A stretch of 64,000 bases of DNA from Chitinophagaceae bacterium (GTDB lineage Bacteria > Bacteroidota > Bacteroidia > Chitinophagales > Chitinophagaceae). The position numbers and the translations under genes were made by a program. The notes under the pieces are model-generated. The model searched no databases and had not been told where the DNA came from. It worked only from the letters and a program-made list of their open reading frames with translations. The DNA lies in contig JAFKGQ010000018.1 in the NCBI GenBank assembly GCA_017307755.1, forward strand, positions 1-64,000, in the 5' to 3' direction. Shown in pieces: positions 48,401 through 55,411 of the stretch. Position 1 is the first letter of the stretch; each line of letters starts with the position of its first letter.

Positions 48401-49144
48401 AAAAAAACAGCCGTGCTTGTGCTGAAAGAACAAATGACCCTGGCTGGGATAATCCATAAAATCCGACAGCAGCGGGGCGTCCGAAGGTTTCAGCCGTCTG
48501 AACTCCTTTTTATCTATGTCGTAAAAATAGAGGCCGGCAATGGAAAGTACCAGCAGTCGCCGGGCATCCAGCCATAGGATGGCCCGTCCAAAGGCAAAAG
48601 TAGTGGCGGACGCGGATTCCTTTGAATAATGATCATAACGGAACAGCAACTGATAGTCCTTATCAAAATGATAAAACCCGGAGTAGGTCAACACAAAAAT
48701 ATTACCTTTCTCATCGGTCTGGACTGACCGTACGTCATTATATTTATATTGGTACTTCCTGTCACTATAAGGAATAAAGACGCTTTTTATAGCGCCTGTA
48801 TAAGTATCAAAGATGTGCAGCCCGTCACTGTACACGGCCAGCCGTCGCCTGTCCAGCCATACCATCCCCCGTAAATAATCCGGCTGCATGGATGCGCTGT
48901 CGTTATAGCTGTTCACCTGTACAAAATGACTGCCGTCAAACCTGTTGACCCCAAAGAAAGTAGACATCCATATATATCCCGTAGAGTCTTGCGTAACAGC
49001 GGTGACGACATTATGAGAGAGCCCGTCCTGCTGGGTGTATCGAACAAAATTCCGTTCGTCAATGTCTTGCGCCATCAGACCCGTTACTGACAACAGACAA
49101 CATAGAAAGATCTCTGCACGCATCGGCAAATCAATCAATCTCAT
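45443..49144 (-). CDS. Propeller-sensor LytS-type histidine kinase with GAF domain
   Basis: The start at 49144 gives 1233 residues; 49171 and 49123 are also possible. After a signal peptide, about 700 residues form Reg_prop beta-propeller repeats (SHNVVTAVTQDSTGYIWMST, cited here by GYIWMST) and a Y_Y_Y domain, as in hybrid sensors. Then come a membrane helix, a GAF domain, a coiled coil and a His_kinase domain with H1031 in QMNPHFIFNSL, followed by HATPase_c. Unlike classic hybrid (HTCS) sensors there is no receiver or AraC domain; the partner is the separate LytTR regulator it overlaps. It should sense a periplasmic sugar-type ligand and a cytoplasmic GAF signal. Confidence 0.9.
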   Translation of the reverse strand: MRLIDLPMRAEIFLCCLLSVTGLMAQDIDERNFVRYTQQDGLSHNVVTAVTQDSTGYIWMSTFFGVNRFDGSHFVQVNSYNDSASMQPDYLRGMVWLDRRRLAVYSDGLHIFDTYTGAIKSVFIPYSDRKYQYKYNDVRSVQTDEKGNIFVLTYSGFYHFDKDYQLLFRYDHYSKESASATTFAFGRAILWLDARRLLVLSIAGLYFYDIDKKEFRRLKPSDAPLLSDFMDYPSQGHLFFQHKHGCFFIVNNHGDRLSYIDLAKKLKTTTELSCHMARDEFGYRSVLRAVSDTTMYITAHTSGFYKIRLDPVTGGLDLFPDKFFPLYSCRNLYLDRDHHLWIATNKGVFRQGYSPCLVEQSPIPGKVQALFPNIVIDDVYAMGRNIYAATKGNGGLLVFDKESFTFTRRIGLERYNNKRNAGIYCLTALNDSVLLAGLNGPLVRLNLNNGRETPVQLDKWDSAHDWIADIYKDRHDNIWVASSNIYRYDAATRKFSVMSVDGQPYSRIEEADIITEDHPGNIWIAGHGLTRYNPILRTFDKVVDTFPFIRMPDRRVTSVVADRENHLWVNTYNNGLACYDFNKGFIRHFSRDNGLPDNNISAMILIGNKLWLATYSGIACLDIPTSKISSFGKEDGFPDQPINNGAKFFYDIKENMLYIGFATTLVRFNPDIVFIKEKPPHFFIEGVMAGNIREYIYPDKRIEAPWDDNDIRVTIGSINFSTSNTQRFAYRILKNDSTPWQPLGVQNTFSISSLPPGEHRVQVKVLSAHNRWPEQIKEIDITILPPFWKRTWFTVTWILVLSFCVYLLLKWRIGLTRRKEQAKTHIERLKAEEYKSQYELEQISHYFSSSLADKKDVEGVLWDVAKNLIGCMKYVDCMIYLWDEDKRKLVQKASFGPKGSPTAIRDKVFDVLPGQGIVGHVMQTKEPLLIADTSKDHRYRVDDIARLSEICVPIIHNNELIGVIDSEHPEPDYYKERDIKILTTIATLVGNKIKQIESQQSLEIKQKELASINQQLAEAQLSALQTQMNPHFIFNSLNSIKGMILDNEQKKASRYLSKFAQMIRITLNQSKETFTTLYENLEYLESYLMMEKLRFGDFFTFSIIVDDQIDREDVLIPTMMIQPLAENAIWHGMMHKKGEMKLLIRFSLEGETVSCTVLDNGIGIEESQRLKQVQQPTHQSVGLSNLRHRISILNEKFDAGCSLEIRDLSHSPGNGTGTCVVLRFNTITNKPCV

Positions 49145-49344
49145 TGGATAATAGCAAAGTGTTTCATACAAAACTACTCATTTGCACAGTCTTTTCGTAA
49201 TTATTACACATTGTACAGGAAGCCTCCAAACCGTTGGGAAACCAATACCCGCCATTGGGATACTCTACTGCTCCGGTGGTGTAAAAATATCGCCGGTAAT
49301 TTTTCCGGGACGTCCGCCCGCATGCCTCCGATGGGGAAAAATCA

Positions 49345-49549
49345 GAAGCCGGAGGGAAAAGCGGCTTCCTGCAAGCTTTTGCGGTTTTTAATTTAGCGTC
49401 GTGATTGAACTTATTTACCCGTATCGTGCTCGACATCGGCCAGTTTGAAAGGAGGTCAGCTGTGCATAGGTGGAGGGGCGATCGGGTTTTGTTGATCGGG
49501 TCAGGAATTACAAGCCGGTGGAAGGAGGTCCACCGGCTTTCCTGTTTTT
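49345..49549 (+). ncRNA. Candidate structured RNA upstream of the lipoprotein-CHAT genes
   Basis: Between the divergent starts at 49144 and 49766 (about 620 bp without a recognised gene), the plus strand holds two hairpins with related stems: GAAGCCG/CGGCTTC at 49345-49368 and AAGCCGGTGG/CCACCGGCTT at 49512-49539. The second is followed by a T run and acts as a terminator in form. Perfect Shine-Dalgarno cores lie at 49448-49456 and in the loop of the second hairpin. This suggests a small RNA or a leader that ends by attenuation. No known RNA family is recognised. Confidence 0.4.
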
Positions 49550-49551
49550 AA
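49462..49551 (+). CDS. Possible 29-codon leader ORF with strong Shine-Dalgarno
   Basis: AAAGGAGGT at 49448-49456, fully complementary to the 16S anti-Shine-Dalgarno, precedes a GTG at 49462 by 5 bp. The frame (starting VHRWRGDRVLL) runs 29 codons to a TAA at 49549, through the hairpin. Strong Shine-Dalgarno sites are uncommon in Bacteroidota, which makes this worth noting, but the short ORF has no recognised homologue and may be chance. Confidence 0.2.
   Translation: MHRWRGDRVLLIGSGITSRWKEVHRLSCF
49512..49549 (+). terminator. Strong hairpin terminator with Shine-Dalgarno loop
   Basis: AAGCCGGTGG (49512-49521) pairs perfectly with CCACCGGCTT (49530-49539); the 8-nt loop is exactly AAGGAGGT. 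TCCTG and five T follow. No recognised gene lies upstream on this strand, so the terminator implies a short transcript or an attenuated leader for the lipoprotein gene 217 bp on. Confidence 0.6.
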
Positions 49552-49590
49552 AGGGTTCGTCCGGGTAAATAGTAAATACAGAGAGAAAAA

Positions 49591-49618
49591 ATGTAACCGC
49601 TGTTTGAAACAGTTACAT
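49591..49618. promoter_or_regulatory. Interrupted palindrome containing ATGTAACCG
   Basis: ATGTAA-CCG-CTGTTT, a central G, and AAACAG-TTACAT form an inverted repeat with a 3-bp interruption. ATGTAACCG also occurs at 53845 and 55293 at the borders of the same gene group, so this may be a shared sigma or operator element. It lies 148 bp before the lipoprotein start. Confidence 0.4.
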
Positions 49619-49702
49619 AATCAATTAATTATCAAAATATTATAAAATAAAAATAAACATGGTTACGATTTGGTCCGCAGGATGTACTGTTTATATACAG
49701 CT

Positions 49703-49734
49703 TATTGCAAATGCCTCAAAAATTAAGTATTTTG
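49703..49734 (+). promoter_or_regulatory. Candidate promoter of the lipoprotein gene
   Basis: A -33-like TTG at 49704-49706 is followed after 20 bp by TATTTTG at 49727-49733, one base short of the Bacteroidota -7 consensus TAnnTTTG. It lies 32 bp before the ATG at 49766. The spacing fits, the match is imperfect. Confidence 0.35.
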
Positions 49735-49765
49735 CTAAGCGTTAACACTTAACCAGTCCTTACCA

Positions 49766-50707
49766 ATGAAACCATTAAAGCCTAACAATATCCTGGTCGC
49801 CGGCACGCTGCTCCTCATAATGACAGCCTGCCGTAAAGAAGTAAGCGTGACGGAAAAACAGCCCGATGCATCGCAAGGCTCTACACGTCCTGCTGCAGTT
49901 CGTGATACTACGTCACATCAGCATGTCGGAGACAGCATGCATGTGCCCCCTCCTTATCCGGTGACTACGCCCGTTGCTACCTCTGCCTGTAGCTTTGCAC
50001 CCATTTATGGAGATACGATCATCTTTCCACAGCCCGCCAACGGTCAGGATTATATTTTTAATGTCGTCAACAGTCCCGGCACCGGTAAATATTTTGCGTG
50101 GCCGCAGGGTATGGTGATCGATTCCAGCACGGGCGCCATCAACCTGACAAAAAGTGAAACGGGCTTGAAATACGCCATTGGTTTTGTAAGAGCGGGTACC
50201 ACCGACACCTGTTTGAGCACCCTCGTCGTCGGCGGTGCAGCCTATATGGATAGCGTATATGTCCTGGCTGATGGCCAGGATACAGCCTACCCTTATTATG
50301 ATGCCAACCCCGTCCTGGCCAATGTCTGTGCGGGGGGAGGCTGTACCTTCGATGTCAATGGAGTGGCAGCAGCCAAGAAGGTCATTGTCGATCGTATCAC
50401 CGGTAAGATCGACCTGTATAAGACGCTGAATGGCTCGGGTCTTGGAGGTCTTCTGGGCGGCGCATTCGGCCTCCTGCCCATCAACGGGTCCAGCGTAACG
50501 GCCACTATCTATTACAAACTGAACGACGCCAGTAATAATGCCCTTCAGCGCATCGATGTACAGTTGCAGTATTATGACACCAGGTCGTCCATTGGCGGAG
50601 GACTCTTAGGTACGGTGGTCAACAAACTAAACAACCTGCTCAGCGGTAATATGATCAGTAACTGGGCCAACCCCCGGCCGCCGCTGATCATGATCGTGCG
50701 ACGCTAG
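49766..50707 (+). CDS. Lipoprotein with two Ig/cadherin-like modules
   Basis: The 313-residue protein has a lipoprotein signal ending in LIMTAC and a low-complexity linker to about residue 75. The rest shows a repeated pattern: MVIDSSTGAINLTKS near 117-131 and VIVDRITGKIDLYKT near 207-221, typical of cadherin-like or putative Ig (He_PIG-like) modules. The C-terminus is Gly-rich, then basic (MIVRR). It is predicted to sit in the outer membrane or on the surface. The CHAT gene follows after 79 bp containing a large hairpin. No enzyme motif is visible. Confidence 0.7.
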   Translation: MKPLKPNNILVAGTLLLIMTACRKEVSVTEKQPDASQGSTRPAAVRDTTSHQHVGDSMHVPPPYPVTTPVATSACSFAPIYGDTIIFPQPANGQDYIFNVVNSPGTGKYFAWPQGMVIDSSTGAINLTKSETGLKYAIGFVRAGTTDTCLSTLVVGGAAYMDSVYVLADGQDTAYPYYDANPVLANVCAGGGCTFDVNGVAAAKKVIVDRITGKIDLYKTLNGSGLGGLLGGAFGLLPINGSSVTATIYYKLNDASNNALQRIDVQLQYYDTRSSIGGGLLGTVVNKLNNLLSGNMISNWANPRPPLIMIVRR

Positions 50708-50748
50708 GCATTCAGGTCTGCCAACGGCAATAACGTAATTTTTACTAT

Positions 50749-50784
50749 GTTTGAATATATAGCCGAATGGCTGTATATTCAAAC
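50749..50784 (+). promoter_or_regulatory. 16-bp hairpin abutting the CHAT start codon
   Basis: GTTTGAATATATAGCC (50749-50764), loop GAAT and GGCTGTATATTCAAAC (50769-50784) pair over 16 bp with one wobble. The stem ends 2 bp before the ATG at 50787. It could block ribosome loading on the CHAT mRNA or act as a processing site. There is no T run, so a normal terminator is less likely. Confidence 0.65.
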
Positions 50785-50786
50785 GT

Positions 50787-53576
50787 ATGTATAGAAGGGT
50801 TGCAGCCTGGACCTGTCTTTTTTTGCTATATACCGCTGTTGCCGGGGAGCCCGGCACGCCCCTGAGCCGTATCCTTTCCCTGTACCGTCAATCCGATAGG
50901 CTGTTTCACCTCACCAACGCCACACCCGGCGAGGACAGCACGGCTCTAGCAGGTTTTACCACCGTTCTCGGGGAACTGGAAAAAACAGGGGATTTCATTG
51001 GCAAAGACACGCTTCTTTTCCAATCCTGGTTAAAAAAAGCAATTCTCCTTGATTCCAGATCGGACTATAAGGCCGCCAAAGATGCCTACCGCCGGGCGCT
51101 GAGCTTTCACAATAAAAAAGACAGTCTGCTATTCCTCACCTATATCAACACCGGCGGTAGCTATTACAATCTCAATCATTTTGATTCCGCTAATTATTTC
51201 CTCCTCCGGGCCGACTCGATCACAGGGAACTTCCGGGGACATGAGGACGAGGTTCGGCTGTATAACACACTGGGAGTCCTCTATTTTGACAATGGCAACT
51301 ACCAGCAAAGCAAAAACTACTTCAATCGGGCATTGGAGATCGTAGCGGGTAAAAAAACATTCGATACCGCCTCGGCTACCAGTCTGCAGAACAATATCGC
51401 CGCTTCCTTTTATCATCTTGGGCTATATGAAGAAGCGCTGAACATTTATAAGAAATTGTTGTCGTATCATATATACAGCAGCTATATCTATATCAACATG
51501 GGCAATGCCTACACCGGCCTGGACAAATACAAAGAAGCGCTGGCCCATTTTCGCAATGTAGATACAAAAGAAATACCCGATGTGCTTAACGAAATGGCTT
51601 ATGCGCAGTTGAAACTGAACAGATACGACAGCTGCGCCTGGTTCCTCGACAGACTGCTGGCAGGATCCCGGGAAAAGACCATCGCACCGAACGACCTGGA
51701 TCTGGGTACCAACCATATGTACCGGGGCGATCTGCTGGCAGAGCAGCGGGAATATATGCCGGCCCTCACCAGCCTGCAGCAGGCCATTATCATTTTTTCC
51801 CGGCATTTCTCCAATACTGATATTTATAGCAACCCTGCCGCCTTTATGGGCACTTTTGCTTACTACCGTCTGTTCGACGCTCTGTTAAAAAAAGCGGAAG
51901 TATTCATGCAGCTATACAGGAAGTCACCAGATAAGGCGGCTTATCTAAAAGCATCTTTTGATGCCTACCAATCCGCTCTTTCTCTTTTACGCTTTATCGA
52001 AAAAAGCTATGACACGGACGATGCGAAATTGTTCCTGAAAAAAAAGAGCGGACAGGCATATGAAGGCGCACTGTCGGCATGCCTGGAGCTATCCCGGCAA
52101 CACCCTGAAAAAGACTACGCCCGGCAGGCTTTTGTGATCAGTGAAAAAAGCAAGGCCTCGATCATCACGGCCAACCTGGAGGAGAATACCTTCGCCCATG
52201 CCCCCGGCATAGATCCTACACTGCTGCAAAACGAGCGGAATATCAAATATAACATAGCCCGCCTCAATGTCAGGAGCGAGGAAACAGTGGATAAAAAGGA
52301 TTTGGAAGCGCTTGACAAGGAAAAGACGGGTTACGAGATCATGCTGTCCCGGCTGCAAAAACAGCTTGAGCAGAATGGCGCCTATTACAAGTTGAAATAT
52401 GAGGACACTGGTCCGGATGTAGGGGAATTACAAAGGCAATTGGAAAGCCATCAGGCCTTGATCAGCTTTTACGCGGCAGGTGATGTCTTGCATGCCTTTA
52501 TCCTCACCAGGACGAATTTCGGCTATACGCGCATCGACTCCCTTTCCCGGCTGGAAAAGGATGCAGAGACATGGCTCAATGCGTTAAAAACAACGGAAAA
52601 TGGGAAAAAATTCAAAGCGGGCAACATTGGTGAACAACTGTATCAGACATTGATAAAACCCATACAGCAGCAGGCGGGTTCAAAGGACGAATGGATCATC
52701 ATCCCCGACGGATTCCTTTATTTTCTTCCGTTCGAGTCATTGCCGGCCGGGGATGGAACAAAAACATTGCTGGAGAATACCACCATCAGCTACCGCCTGT
52801 CCTCACGACTGTTGACCTCGCCTGACGGGACAACATCTACCGCCCCCATACGCTCCCTCTCTTTTGCACCATTTGCAGGGGGTGGACAGGGCTCCCTTTT
52901 TCCGGCCCTGCCGGCCAGTGGTGAAGAGATAGCGGGATTACAAGGCGCCCAATATATAAATGACAAAGCCACTAAAACGCAGTTTCTAAAAGAGATCAAC
53001 AAATACCCCATCGTACACCTGGCCACCCATGCCATCTCCTCTCCCGTCAACGCAGCCTCTTCATATATCGCATTTTTCCCCGTAAAACATACCCCTATCG
53101 AAGATTGCCTGTACCTGGAAGAATTGTATGGCCTGGACATGCATGCCACCAGGCTGGTGATCATCAGCGCCTGCGAGACGGGTCAGGGTGAACTGGCAGC
53201 CAAGGAAGGGGTGATCAGTCTGTCCCGCGCCTTTGCCTATGCGGGCTGCGCCAGCACCATCAATAGTCTCTGGAAAGCGGATGATAAAGCTACTTCTTTT
53301 ATTCTCCAGCGATTCTACGTCCATCTTCAAAAGGGCTACACCAAGGCAAAGGCCTTACAACAGGCAAAATTGGATTACTTGTCCAGCGATGCCATCAATA
53401 AAAGCCCTGCTTTCTGGGCGCACCTGGTATTGATGGGAGATACCGCGCCTGTATATGCCAAACGGACAAGCTTTCTCTGGATTTTATTACTGGCACCGGT
53501 GGGAGTTATCGTTGTCTGGGGGATAAAAAGGAGAAGAAAAAGTCGACGTTTCTCAGGGACGGATGATACGATTTGA
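50787..53576 (+). CDS. TPR-CHAT (caspase-like) protein, predicted periplasmic
   Basis: The 929-residue protein has a signal peptide (MYRRVAAWTCLFLLYTAVAG), about 400 residues of tetratricopeptide repeats, a coiled-coil spacer, and a CHAT domain (about 600-880). The caspase-like dyad is present: H748 in HLATHA and C796 in ISACETG. A C-terminal membrane helix (about 895-913) is followed by KRRRKSRR. The signal peptide and the basic tail together place TPR and CHAT in the periplasm, tethered to the inner membrane. CHAT proteases are activated by partners and cut target proteins. The partner may be the lipoprotein just upstream. Regulation by the adjacent sigma/TPR pair is inference. Confidence 0.88.
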   Translation: MYRRVAAWTCLFLLYTAVAGEPGTPLSRILSLYRQSDRLFHLTNATPGEDSTALAGFTTVLGELEKTGDFIGKDTLLFQSWLKKAILLDSRSDYKAAKDAYRRALSFHNKKDSLLFLTYINTGGSYYNLNHFDSANYFLLRADSITGNFRGHEDEVRLYNTLGVLYFDNGNYQQSKNYFNRALEIVAGKKTFDTASATSLQNNIAASFYHLGLYEEALNIYKKLLSYHIYSSYIYINMGNAYTGLDKYKEALAHFRNVDTKEIPDVLNEMAYAQLKLNRYDSCAWFLDRLLAGSREKTIAPNDLDLGTNHMYRGDLLAEQREYMPALTSLQQAIIIFSRHFSNTDIYSNPAAFMGTFAYYRLFDALLKKAEVFMQLYRKSPDKAAYLKASFDAYQSALSLLRFIEKSYDTDDAKLFLKKKSGQAYEGALSACLELSRQHPEKDYARQAFVISEKSKASIITANLEENTFAHAPGIDPTLLQNERNIKYNIARLNVRSEETVDKKDLEALDKEKTGYEIMLSRLQKQLEQNGAYYKLKYEDTGPDVGELQRQLESHQALISFYAAGDVLHAFILTRTNFGYTRIDSLSRLEKDAETWLNALKTTENGKKFKAGNIGEQLYQTLIKPIQQQAGSKDEWIIIPDGFLYFLPFESLPAGDGTKTLLENTTISYRLSSRLLTSPDGTTSTAPIRSLSFAPFAGGGQGSLFPALPASGEEIAGLQGAQYINDKATKTQFLKEINKYPIVHLATHAISSPVNAASSYIAFFPVKHTPIEDCLYLEELYGLDMHATRLVIISACETGQGELAAKEGVISLSRAFAYAGCASTINSLWKADDKATSFILQRFYVHLQKGYTKAKALQQAKLDYLSSDAINKSPAFWAHLVLMGDTAPVYAKRTSFLWILLLAPVGVIVVWGIKRRRKSRRFSGTDDTI

Positions 53577-53663
53577 CGGACGTTTTGAAATTTCTTTTCA
53601 GGGCACTACGCCGACTTTTTGTTGTTTCAGATCGGTCTTTTAAAGGATTCGGAATTCAGACGG

Positions 53664-53801
53664 TTTTCATTGGATCGGATGAGATAATGGCTTTCATTGG
53701 ATTGGAAGGGATAATGGTTTAAGACGAGGCGCTTGGTATTTCATTGGAATTGGACCCTCGGTTTTTCAGTTCAATGATCTTAAGGTGTTCATCGGATCGG
53801 T
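53664..53801. repeat. Degenerate TTCATTGGAT repeats between convergent genes
   Basis: In the 322-bp gap 53577-53898, TTTCATTGGATcGGA...GATAATGG (53665-53690) is repeated as TTTCATTGGATtGGA...GATAATGG (53692-53717), period 27 bp. Weaker copies start at 53740 (TTCATTGGAATTGGA) and 53789 (TTCATCGGATCGG), about 47-49 bp apart. No hairpin terminator is clear in the gap. The role is unknown; decayed repeats or protein-binding sites are both possible. Confidence 0.5.
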
Positions 53802-53844
53802 TTATATTATTGCTTACATATAATAGTACACAGAGGACAGGTCG

Positions 53845-53854
53845 ATGTAACCGG
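53845..53854 (+). promoter_or_regulatory. ATGTAACCGG motif (second of three)
   Basis: ATGTAACCGG here is preceded by ATAGTACACAGAGGAC, closely matching the sequence before the copy at 49591 (ATAGTAAATACAGAG). A third copy is at 55293-55302, just upstream of the sigma gene. All three have the same orientation and border the sigma-CHAT gene group. Confidence 0.4.
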
Positions 53855-53898
53855 AAATGTCACTTTTTTCAAATAAATTTTATTTTACTGAAAATCAA

Positions 53899-54657
53899 TC
53901 ACTTACTTTCCTTGTATTGAACCAGGCGCAGGTCAAAAAAAGACATTTTGGCTACCTTATCGTGGAATAAATGGTCTTTATTAGCCCTGATCTTTTCCAG
54001 GATGGGAAGGGCTTCGTTCACCTTATCTTTTGCCAGCCAGCTAATGGCCAGGTAATATTGAGCTTCGTCCTGGAAATAATCACTACCGGACTGCGCATTC
54101 ACTGCGATCACCTGTTCGAAATGTTCGATGGCGTCATTATATTTCTTTAACTCCAGGTCGGCCATGCCGGCAAGGAAATCCATTTTATTATCTCTTTTCG
54201 CGGTATTGACGCCGGCAAGGACAGCCTTCCAGTCTTTGGCATGGTAGGCCTTCTCTATTGCGCCTTCCTCGGCTGCGCCACGGCTTGTATTCAGTTCGTA
54301 GGAAGAATAATATTTATCATACAGACTGCCGGAACTGATCGTAGCATATTTGTAAAAGGCTGCACCGCCTGCGACCAGCACAAGTATGGCGGCGATCTTT
54401 GCCATATTACGGGAGATCCGGCGGACAATACCTCCCGTAGGTTTTACCGCGGCAGCCTGCTGTGCTTTCCAATCGTTTTTTATAGTAGCAACCTGTTCCT
54501 CCAACCCTGCCTCCTGTATGGCATCTACAGCCAGCAGGAGATAGTTCCATTCCCGGGCGATCTCAGGGTCATTGACGAGCATCTGCTCCATTTCAGGAGA
54601 ACCTTCGCCCTGAAGACTTTTATCGAGGTGATCTATCAATGCTTGGTACTGTTCCAT
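53899..54657 (-). CDS. Membrane protein with anti-sigma-like head and TPR tail
   Basis: The 252-residue protein has a cytoplasmic N-terminal region (about 1-85) like those of anti-sigma factors but without zinc ligands, one membrane helix (about 87-107), and a periplasmic TPR region (about 125-245, with DAIEHFEQVIAVN and EAQYYLAISWLA). It starts 7 bp after the ECF sigma gene, so it is the likely membrane-bound inhibitor of that sigma factor, responding to a periplasmic partner. The TPR-containing CHAT protein is a candidate partner, which is inference. Confidence 0.75.
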   Translation of the reverse strand: MEQYQALIDHLDKSLQGEGSPEMEQMLVNDPEIAREWNYLLLAVDAIQEAGLEEQVATIKNDWKAQQAAAVKPTGGIVRRISRNMAKIAAILVLVAGGAAFYKYATISSGSLYDKYYSSYELNTSRGAAEEGAIEKAYHAKDWKAVLAGVNTAKRDNKMDFLAGMADLELKKYNDAIEHFEQVIAVNAQSGSDYFQDEAQYYLAISWLAKDKVNEALPILEKIRANKDHLFHDKVAKMSFFDLRLVQYKESK

Positions 54658-54664
54658 AGGTTGA

Positions 54665-55267
54665 CTATTTTGTTATTTCACTGATCTGCCTGGCTATGAC
54701 CGGATTGCCTTTAATAAGCCCTGTCAGCGATTGCAGACATTTGTATTTTTTATTTCTCACCACCTGCTCGTTCTCATAAGGCAGGTGATCGACAATCTCT
54801 TTCATGGACAGGTTTTCATAGTAATACAACATAAGTATCTTCTTACAAGGCTCTCCTAACTGATGGACCAGCTCCCGCAGCTGTCGTCTTTTTTCGAGAT
54901 CGCTGATCTGAAAACTGATGTCCGCCTCCTGCTGATCACGGCCATGTTCGAATAGTTTTTCACGATACCCGGACCGCTCTCTCTTCTTCAATTCATTGAA
55001 CCAAATATTCCTGGCGACGGATACCAAAAACGTCTTGATACTGGCCTCCATACGGTATCTTCCTTTTTTCACCACATCGATGAAGGAGATCACCGTTTCC
55101 TGGAACACATCATCAGCGTCCTGTTCGCTTCCCCCATATTGAATAATAAAAGAACTGGTCGGGACTGCATATTGTTGATACAGGTACAGGATCGCCTTGT
55201 TCAGGTCTTGTTCCTCCCTGATGGCCGCCAACAGCTCGACATCACTATATTTTCCTGCGACTTTCAT
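54665..55267 (-). CDS. ECF-family RNA polymerase sigma factor (CHAT-linked)
   Basis: The 200-residue protein has sigma-70 region 2 (DADDVFQETVISFIDVVKKG) and a region 4 HTH (LYYYENLSMKEIVDHL, then NEQVVRNKKYKCLQSL). It is read with the membrane TPR protein 7 bp downstream. It is convergent with the CHAT gene across the repeat-bearing gap. The ATGTAACCGG motif lies 26 bp before its start, on the opposite orientation; the minus-strand reading CCGGTTACATTTCGTCTC could be its own promoter. Confidence 0.9.
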   Translation of the reverse strand: MKVAGKYSDVELLAAIREEQDLNKAILYLYQQYAVPTSSFIIQYGGSEQDADDVFQETVISFIDVVKKGRYRMEASIKTFLVSVARNIWFNELKKRERSGYREKLFEHGRDQQEADISFQISDLEKRRQLRELVHQLGEPCKKILMLYYYENLSMKEIVDHLPYENEQVVRNKKYKCLQSLTGLIKGNPVIARQISEITK

Positions 55268-55411
55268 ATATTGGTAAGTTCTAAGAGACGAAATGTAACC
55301 GGTGGGTACGGAGGATTAAGTGTTTATCTGTATCTATTAAAACGAAAGGACCGGCATTCAATTGTATACTAGCTAGTTATATTTAACACCAGTCAGGGTT
55401 TCTGGGTAGAA

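Noticed and set aside
45443..49144. Classic hybrid two-component sensor (HTCS)
   Set aside because: The receiver and AraC-type domains are missing; the kinase domain is of LytS type with a separate LytTR partner.
49164..49436. 90-codon minus-strand open frame overlapping the kinase start
   Set aside because: It overlaps the kinase's 5' end in another frame, has no recognised domain, and its sequence lies in the region with RNA-like hairpins.
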